Source: Pseudomonadota bacterium (GTDB lineage Bacteria; Pseudomonadota; Gammaproteobacteria; Xanthomonadales; Xanthomonadaceae). Taken from it: DNA of 50,320 bases. How positions within the stretch are numbered: the stretch's first letter is position 1; every line of letters begins with the position of its first letter. The position numbers were made by a program, and so were the translations under genes. The stretch covers positions 1-50,320 of the forward strand of contig JAFEEL010000001.1 in assembly GCA_018241125.1 (NCBI GenBank). The letters are read 5' to 3'. Below, piece after piece: positions 41,583 to 50,320 of this stretch. The notes beneath the pieces are model-generated. The model did no database searches, was not told where the DNA came from, and saw only the letters and a list, made by a program, of their open reading frames with translations.

Positions 41583-43412
41583 ATGACCCCCATCACCGCC
41601 ACCAACGACTTCGTCGTCAAGTTCGCCAACGTCAACGGCTCGGGTTCGGCGTCGGCGAACGAACTATTCGCCAAATCCATCCTGCGCATGGGCGTGCCGG
41701 TCAGCCCACGCAACATCTTTCCGTCCAACATCCAGGGCCTGCCGACGTGGTACGAGGTGCGGGTGTCCGAGGCCGGCTGGCTCGGGCGGCGCGGCGGCGG
41801 GGTGGAGTTGATGGTGGCGATGAACCCGCAGACGTGGGCTGCGGATGTGGCCGAGATCGCGCCGGGCGGGTATTTGTTTTACGACAGCACCAAGCCGCTG
41901 CCCAAATCGATGTTCCGCGACGACATCGTGGTGCTGGGCATGCCGTTGACGGCGATCTGCAACGCGACGTATTCCGACCCGCGCCAGCGCCAGTTGTTCA
42001 AGAACATCATGTATGTGGGCGCGCTCTCGCACCTGCTGGGCATCGACGCGCAGGTGATCGAGCAGTTGATCGGCGAGCAGTACCGCAGCAAGGAGAAGCT
42101 GCTGCATGCCAACCGGGAGGCCCTGCATCTGGGCCGCAGCCACGCCGCGGAAAACCTCGGCGAGCCGATCGGCCTGCGCGTGCGCCGCGCCGACAACGTC
42201 GGCCAGCGCATCTTCGTGGACGGCAACACCGCCGCCGCGCTGGGCTGCGTGTACGGAGGGGCGACGGTGTGCGCGTGGTATCCGATCACGCCCTCGTCTT
42301 CGTGCGCCGAGGCATTCGAGAAATACTGCGCGAAGTTGCGCAAGGATGAAAACGGGCGCAGCCGCTACGCGATCGTGCAAGCCGAGGACGAGATCGCCTC
42401 GATCGGCATGGTGGTCGGCGCCGGCTGGAACGGCGCGCGCGCCTTCACCACCACCTCGGGCCCCGGCATCTCGCTGATGACCGAGTTCATCGGGCTGGCG
42501 TATTTCGCCGAGATCCCGGTGACGTTGATCGACGTGCAGCGCGGCGGGCCATCCACCGGCATGCCCACGCGCACCCAGCAGGCCGATTTGCGGTCGTGCG
42601 CGTGGGCCTCGCATGGCGACACCAAGCACGTGCTGCTGCTGCCGGAAGACCCGCGCGAGTGCTTCGATTTCGCCGCTGCCGCGCTGGATCTGGCCGACCG
42701 CTTGCAGACGCCGATCTTCGTGCTCACCGACCTCGACATTGGCATGAACCAGCGCCTGTGCGAGCCGTTCGCGTGGGACGAAAGCCATCGCTACGACCGC
42801 GGCAAGGTGATGACCGCCGAAGAACTCGAAGCCGGCCGCGACTTCGGGCGCTATCTCGATGTCGATGGCGACGGCATCCCGTACCGCACGTATCCGGGCA
42901 CGCATCCGAGCAAGGGCGGCTACTTCACCCGCGGCACTTCGCGCGATGCCTACGCGCGCTATTCCGAGCGCGGCGCCGATTACACCTACAACATGCAGCG
43001 GCTGCTGCAGAAGTTCGAAACCGCCAAGGCGCTGGTGCCGCAGCCGGTGCTGCGCAAGGCCAAGGCGCCGGCCAGGCATGGCGTGATCTTCTTCGGGTCC
43101 ACCAGCCCGGCGATGGCCGAGGCCACCGCGCTGCTGGACGATCGCGGCGTGCACCTGGACAGCTTGCGCCTGCGCGCCTATCCGTTCCCGCAATCGGTCG
43201 CCGACTTCATCGCCAGCCATGAAATCGTCTACGTCATCGAGCAAAATCGCGACGCGCAGATGAAGACCTTGCTGGTGGAAGCGTTCGGCATCGATCCGGC
43301 GCGCCTGCACTCGGTGCTGCACTACGACGGAACGCCGATCACCGCGCGCTTCATCGTCGGTGCCATCGACGCCCGCGAGCAGCCGGCGGTGGCGACGGAG
43401 AAGCTGGCGTGA
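41583..43412 (+). CDS. korA: 2-oxoacid:acceptor (2-oxoglutarate:ferredoxin) oxidoreductase, fused gamma-alpha subunit
   Basis: 609 residues. Gamma domain about 1-200 (FANVNGSGSASANELFAKSI; GVELMVAMNPQTWAADVAEI) and alpha domain (YPITPSSSCAEAFEKY; QAEDEIASIGMVVGAGWNGA; TTTSGPGISLMTEF; DVQRGGPSTGMPTRTQQADL). This fused layout and size match the KorA of the KorAB type (for example in Mycobacterium). With KorB it oxidatively decarboxylates a 2-oxoacid to acyl-CoA and CO2. 2-Oxoglutarate is the likely substrate by family resemblance, not proven. ATG 41583; GAAGGGCAAG of the REP-like repeat lies upstream. The stop overlaps the next gene (GTGA). Confidence 0.92.
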   Translation: MTPITATNDFVVKFANVNGSGSASANELFAKSILRMGVPVSPRNIFPSNIQGLPTWYEVRVSEAGWLGRRGGGVELMVAMNPQTWAADVAEIAPGGYLFYDSTKPLPKSMFRDDIVVLGMPLTAICNATYSDPRQRQLFKNIMYVGALSHLLGIDAQVIEQLIGEQYRSKEKLLHANREALHLGRSHAAENLGEPIGLRVRRADNVGQRIFVDGNTAAALGCVYGGATVCAWYPITPSSSCAEAFEKYCAKLRKDENGRSRYAIVQAEDEIASIGMVVGAGWNGARAFTTTSGPGISLMTEFIGLAYFAEIPVTLIDVQRGGPSTGMPTRTQQADLRSCAWASHGDTKHVLLLPEDPRECFDFAAAALDLADRLQTPIFVLTDLDIGMNQRLCEPFAWDESHRYDRGKVMTAEELEAGRDFGRYLDVDGDGIPYRTYPGTHPSKGGYFTRGTSRDAYARYSERGADYTYNMQRLLQKFETAKALVPQPVLRKAKAPARHGVIFFGSTSPAMAEATALLDDRGVHLDSLRLRAYPFPQSVADFIASHEIVYVIEQNRDAQMKTLLVEAFGIDPARLHSVLHYDGTPITARFIVGAIDAREQPAVATEKLA

Positions 43413-44962
43413 GCATTGCGGCGCCGGTCGCGGCGACATCGCTCGCAGGCGCGGCGGCAGCCGAACTGGCCGTGCTGGAACGGGCCGCCGGCGACGGCGA
43501 CGAGGGCGCGCGGATCGCCCTGGCCGACCGCCTGTTGTCCACCCACCGCCACGACACCCCCGAACATCGCCGCGGGCTGGAGTTGCTGCGCGCCGCGGCC
43601 GATGGCCCGCGCTGGCGCGATGCCTGCTGGCGGCTGGGCGCGTACTACCTGCAAGTCACCGTGTGGCCGGACGCGCACGCGCAGGCGGCGCAGTGGCTGG
43701 AGCGCGCCGCGCAGGCCGGGGTGGCGCCGGCGATCGACCGGCTGGCCACCCTGCACCTGCAGGGCTTGGGCGTGGGTTTCGATCCGGCGCGTGCGTTGCG
43801 GCTGCAAACGCATCTGGCCGATGCCGGCTTCCAGCAGGCGGCGTGGGAAACCGGCTACCTGCGCGATCAGTTCGGAGAAGGCACACCGGGCGACGCGGCC
43901 AGCGCGTTCGCGCGTGCCTGCGCGCTCGGGTATCCGCCGGCCTATTACTCGCTGGGCTTGCGGATGGCGCGGGCGGCGAGCGACACGCGGGATGCGGCAT
44001 TCGCGCGCGCCCTGCTGCTGCGCGCCGCCGATGCGGGCTTTCCGGATGGGCGCGCGGCCGCCGACGAACTCGTGCCCGAGGCGTTGTGTGGAGCTGCCGC
44101 CATACAATGGCATGCGCGGCTGAAGCAGAACCTCGTCGCCGCGCGGTCGTTGCTGAACCAGCTCGCGCCGACCGATGCGCCGTTGGATCGACCTGCGCTG
44201 CATCCGCGCCTGCCGCAGGTGGAAGCGCACTTCGCCGGCATCGGGCACCCGGCGATCGGGCTGGACGCGCACGGCAGGCTGCGCGTGGTGGACTCGGCGG
44301 TCGGCTCGTTGCGCGCCGCCCCGAGTGCGTTGCAGTGGTTGTGCCGGGAGCCGAAGATCGCGGTCAGCCGCGGCTTCGCCAGCCGCGAGGAATGCGCGCA
44401 CCTGATGCACAAGGTGGCCCCGTCGCTGCGCCGCGCCGACGCCTACGTCAAACGCGACCGCGACAACGACGCATCGGAAGCCAGCCAGTTCGACGGGCAG
44501 GGCCATCCGCCCGGCGCGCTGCACGCCGATGCGGTGGTGCGCCTGATCGAACGGCGCATCGTCGCGGCGGCCGGATGGAACATGGCCGCGCTGGAGCCGC
44601 ATTCGGTGATCCGCTACCAGCCCGGCGAACAATACTTGCCGCATGTGGATTCGTTCACCCCCGAGCAGATCGCGCGCGATCGCGCGCGCGGTGATTTCGG
44701 CGGCCAGCGCAGTGTGACGTTTCTGTTGTGCCTGCGCGCGCCCGACGAAGGCGGAGAAACCTGGTTCCATCATCCGCAACTGGCCGTGCCTGGGCTCGCC
44801 GGGCAAGCGTTGCTGCACTACAACGCGGTGCCGGACGGCGGGATGGACGTGCAATCGTTGCACAGCGGTCGTCCGGTGGTGCGCGGGGAGAAATGGATGT
44901 GGCGCTCGACCCTGCGCGAGCACTCGCTGTACCCCACCGGCGCCGACATCGCGCCGGCGTGA
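43409..44962 (+). CDS. Sel1-repeat protein with C-terminal prolyl 4-hydroxylase-like 2-oxoglutarate/Fe(II) dioxygenase domain
   Basis: 517 residues. Residues about 15-240 are Sel1/TPR-like helical repeats (WLERAAQAGVAPAIDRLATL; AFARACALGYPPAYYSLGLR; ALLLRAADAGFPDGRAAADE). The C-terminal P4Hc domain (about 325-510) has the iron triad H412-V-D414 (YLPHVDSF) and H485 (SLHSGRPVVRGEKW), with K495 ten residues later to bind 2-oxoglutarate. It probably hydroxylates a protein; the repeats may bind the target. The GTG start overlaps korA by 4 bp, so the gene is translationally coupled within the Kor operon. No signal peptide. Confidence 0.9.
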   Translation: MSIAAPVAATSLAGAAAAELAVLERAAGDGDEGARIALADRLLSTHRHDTPEHRRGLELLRAAADGPRWRDACWRLGAYYLQVTVWPDAHAQAAQWLERAAQAGVAPAIDRLATLHLQGLGVGFDPARALRLQTHLADAGFQQAAWETGYLRDQFGEGTPGDAASAFARACALGYPPAYYSLGLRMARAASDTRDAAFARALLLRAADAGFPDGRAAADELVPEALCGAAAIQWHARLKQNLVAARSLLNQLAPTDAPLDRPALHPRLPQVEAHFAGIGHPAIGLDAHGRLRVVDSAVGSLRAAPSALQWLCREPKIAVSRGFASREECAHLMHKVAPSLRRADAYVKRDRDNDASEASQFDGQGHPPGALHADAVVRLIERRIVAAAGWNMAALEPHSVIRYQPGEQYLPHVDSFTPEQIARDRARGDFGGQRSVTFLLCLRAPDEGGETWFHHPQLAVPGLAGQALLHYNAVPDGGMDVQSLHSGRPVVRGEKWMWRSTLREHSLYPTGADIAPA

Positions 44963-45005
44963 TCGTTTGCCGACCCAATCGCCAGCACACTTCCGGAATC
45001 ACGCC

Positions 45006-46061
45006 ATGACCTACCTCGCCAAACCCAAGCTCCATCACCCCAGCCTGGCGCGCAACAAGGTCGGTTACACGCGCCGCGATTACGAGGGCAAGATCAGCAC
45101 CTTGTGCGCCGGTTGCGGGCACGACTCGATCTCGGCGGCGATCATCCAGGCCTGCTGGGAGCTGGACATCGAACCGCACCGCGTGGCCAAGCTGTCCGGG
45201 ATCGGTTGTTCGAGCAAGACCCCCGACTACTTCCTCGGCAACTCGCACGGCTTCAACACCGTGCACGGACGCATGCCCTCGGTGCTGACCGGCGCCAACC
45301 TCGCCAACCGCGAGCTGCTGTATCTGGGCGTGTCCGGCGATGGCGACAGCGCATCGATCGGCATCGGCCAGTTCGTGCACGCGCTGCGGCGCGGGGTGAA
45401 CATGGTCTACATCGTCGAGAACAACGGCGTGTACGGGCTGACCAAGGGCCAGTTCTCGGCCACCGCCGACCAAGGCTCGGTGTCGAAGAAAGGCGTGGTC
45501 AACACCGACGCGCCGCTGGATCTGATCGGGCTGGCGCTGCAACTGGGCGCGACCTACGTCGCCCGTGGATTCTCCGGCGACAAGCGCCAACTGGTGCCGT
45601 TGATCATGGGCGCGATCGCGCACCGCGGCGCGGCTTTCATCGACGTCATCAGTCCCTGCGTGGCGTTCAACAACCACGCCGGCAGCACCAAGAGTTACGA
45701 GTACGTGCGCGACCACAACGAAGTCGCCAACCGGCTGGATTTCGTGCCGTGCCGCGACGAAATCGTGGTCGATTACGAGCCCGGCGCGGTGGTCGAAGTC
45801 GAGCAGCACGACGGCAGCGTGCTGCGCCTGCGCAAGCTCGCCGCCGGCTACGACCCGCGCGACCGCACCGCCGCGATCCGCTTCGCGCGCGCTGCCACCG
45901 CCGACGGCGAAGTGGCCACCGGCCTGTTGTATTGCAACCCCGAGGCACAGGATCTGCATGCGCACTTGAAGACCGTCGCCACCCCGTTCAACCGCCTCAC
46001 CGAGGCGCAGTTGTGCCCGGGCAGCGCGGCGCTGGAAAAGATCAACGCGTCGTTGCGCTGA
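45006..46061 (+). CDS. korB: 2-oxoacid:acceptor (2-oxoglutarate:ferredoxin) oxidoreductase, beta subunit
   Basis: 351 residues. Thiamine diphosphate/Mg site GDGDSASIGIGQ (from G111) with VENNGVYGLTKGQ. Cluster cysteines C34 and C37 (TLCAGCGHD), C68 (SGIGCSSK) and C218 (ISPCVAFNNH). It pairs with KorA. ATG 45006 (MTYLAKPKLHHP) follows a GGAA-containing leader. It is separated from the dioxygenase gene by 43 bp and is the last gene of the operon; a converging monooxygenase gene ends 131 bp away. Confidence 0.93.
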   Translation: MTYLAKPKLHHPSLARNKVGYTRRDYEGKISTLCAGCGHDSISAAIIQACWELDIEPHRVAKLSGIGCSSKTPDYFLGNSHGFNTVHGRMPSVLTGANLANRELLYLGVSGDGDSASIGIGQFVHALRRGVNMVYIVENNGVYGLTKGQFSATADQGSVSKKGVVNTDAPLDLIGLALQLGATYVARGFSGDKRQLVPLIMGAIAHRGAAFIDVISPCVAFNNHAGSTKSYEYVRDHNEVANRLDFVPCRDEIVVDYEPGAVVEVEQHDGSVLRLRKLAAGYDPRDRTAAIRFARAATADGEVATGLLYCNPEAQDLHAHLKTVATPFNRLTEAQLCPGSAALEKINASLR

Positions 46062-46191
46062 GGCTCGCGGTCGACAGCGGTCGATTTCCCGATGGAGGCG
46101 GGCTTCACCGCTCCGTTTTGCTACCCAATGCCGTCGTGTGGACGCAACGGAGCACTCCGGGCGCGCGCACCGGTGCGGTGCAGCCCCACCA

Positions 46192-49522
<3,331 letters not shown>

Positions 49523-49605
49523 GATGCCTCCGAGTCCTGCCATCGAGCGTAATCTCAACGTGGTCGATTACGACGATCAAATGATTCGGTACTGTTGGGG
49601 CATTC

Positions 49606-50289
49606 ATGGAATTTGAAGTAGGCACCTTGGTCATGCACAAGATCCGCACGGATGTGGGTGTCGGCAGAGTGAATGCGCTGTATCCAGAAGGGCGTTGTGA
49701 TGTCCAATTTGAGACATGCATTTTTAGCTGGGTCGAAGTGGATGCGTTTGTTAGCCTTGTTATGGTGGAAGAGTTCAAGAGGCGCGTGACACTTCACGCT
49801 GCATTGGATCGGTTGCTGCGCGATGAGAAATTCGAGCAGGCGAAGGCCTTTTACGAAGATAACTGCGCGAATTGGTTGCCAAGGACGGAGTTCGAACAAG
49901 ATTTGAGAGCCGCCGTGGGCAAGGCTGATGTTCATCGACGGGAGCGCGAAGAGTCGAGGCGGCAGAAGCGAACGTCCTACATCCTGCGTCTGCTGAAAAG
50001 TGGCGAAGTCGATAAAGCTGATTTCGCCTATGCAGAGGATGGTGCCGAATGGTGGGATCGGGCCGATTACACCCGGCACCGTGACCATGCAATAGCTTTA
50101 GCCGTGCTTGGCGCCTGTCTTTCGGACAACTTTCTCGCCACCGATTCGCTTTATCTAGACCATTACAAGGATGCACTTCAGGAACGGGAATATGTGGCGG
50201 ATTCAACTTTGAAGTGCAACGTGGTCGTAGTTGAAGAATACCTCGGCTGGCGTCAAGTAGCCCAGACGTTTGCGTGGTCGATTGTTTAG
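49606..50289 (+). CDS. Hypothetical protein, AT-richer than its neighbours, with a possible SH3-like N terminus
   Basis: 227 residues, not recognised. The first about 45 residues (VGTLVMHKIRTDVGVGRVNA, then a V.F-type strand and a tryptophan-containing segment) resemble small beta-barrel domains of the DUF3553/CarD-N kind (weak inference). The rest is helical and charged, with Lys/Glu/Arg-rich segments (RREREESRRQKRTSYILRLL) and no membrane segment. Codon and base use is visibly more AT-rich than thiC upstream, suggesting more recent acquisition. GGGG lies 6-9 bases before ATG 49606. It ends 31 bp before the window edge. Confidence 0.75.
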   Translation: MEFEVGTLVMHKIRTDVGVGRVNALYPEGRCDVQFETCIFSWVEVDAFVSLVMVEEFKRRVTLHAALDRLLRDEKFEQAKAFYEDNCANWLPRTEFEQDLRAAVGKADVHRREREESRRQKRTSYILRLLKSGEVDKADFAYAEDGAEWWDRADYTRHRDHAIALAVLGACLSDNFLATDSLYLDHYKDALQEREYVADSTLKCNVVVVEEYLGWRQVAQTFAWSIV

Positions 50290-50320
50290 CTTGTCCTCCA
50301 CGGCTTGCAGCTCTTCGGCG

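Noticed and set aside
49524-49616. 30-codon open frame overlapping the start of the last gene
   Set aside because: It has no clear ribosome binding site beyond AGG next to the thiC stop, no recognisable sequence and no evidence of conservation; it may be a remnant, but it cannot be supported.

Overview
The window is high-GC bacterial DNA, almost fully coding, and reads as a gammaproteobacterium of the order Xanthomonadales (Lysobacteraceae or Rhodanobacteraceae; genus not resolvable by eye). This is inferred from gene content: an aa3 cytochrome oxidase cluster with DUF2244, CtaG, a DUF2909 protein and SURF1; TsaD/rpsU/yqeY/dnaG; mltB-rlpA; MarR/HppD/HmgA; and KorAB. The intergenic repeats (CCCCTCTCCC-loop-GGGAGAGGGG palindromes and TGTGGGAGCGGC-type repeats) fit the same group. 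It is mostly core chromosome. No tRNA, rRNA, CRISPR array, prophage or complete insertion sequence was seen.

Layout. 1-240: a G-rich 20-bp tandem repeat and a REP-like palindrome. 241-5646: nitrogen block (amtB, an unknown membrane-anchored protein, ntrB, ntrC). 5759-7451: a lipoprotein SodC homologue lacking key catalytic residues, a GNAT acetyltransferase and DUF2244. 7472-13366: cytochrome c oxidase subunits II, I and III with assembly factors CtaG, SURF1, a Sco-like protein and a 41-residue membrane peptide; DUF2909 is on the opposite strand. 13385-14929 (minus): folB and tsaD. 15160-17821: rpsU-yqeY-dnaG. 17861-20214 (minus): mltB-rlpA. 20215-20736: repeat-rich spacer. 20737-27665: a PfkB kinase, tryptophan 2,3-dioxygenase and three POT-family transporters, one of which lacks the proton-coupling motif. 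27781-31435: a MarR repressor divergent from hppD, a DUF559 nuclease-like gene bracketed by REP-like repeats, and hmgA. 31458-34685: SDR epimerase, purC (minus), rpe, rnk. 34713-39182 (minus): an operon of outer-membrane porin, double-domain ABC permease and ABC ATPase, with no binding protein. 39539-46061: a GltD-like flavoprotein/ferredoxin fusion, KorA, a Sel1-repeat prolyl-hydroxylase-like dioxygenase and KorB. 46192-50289: an FAD monooxygenase (minus), a TPP riboswitch with thiC, and an AT-richer unknown gene.

Functional themes. Peptide uptake (POTs) and aromatic amino acid breakdown (TDO, HPPD, HmgA) suggest growth on protein, with HPPD under local MarR control. The Kor cluster would oxidise a 2-oxoacid, probably 2-oxoglutarate, and pass electrons to the ferredoxin-flavoprotein encoded just upstream. 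The oxidase cluster is the main respiratory terminus.

Most unusual points: (1) the DUF559 gene bounded by inverted REP-like repeats, with its 3' end triplicated; (2) a SodC that has lost one copper ligand and the catalytic arginine; (3) a POT transporter without ExxER; (4) a 2-oxoglutarate-dependent dioxygenase gene inside a 2-oxoacid oxidoreductase operon.
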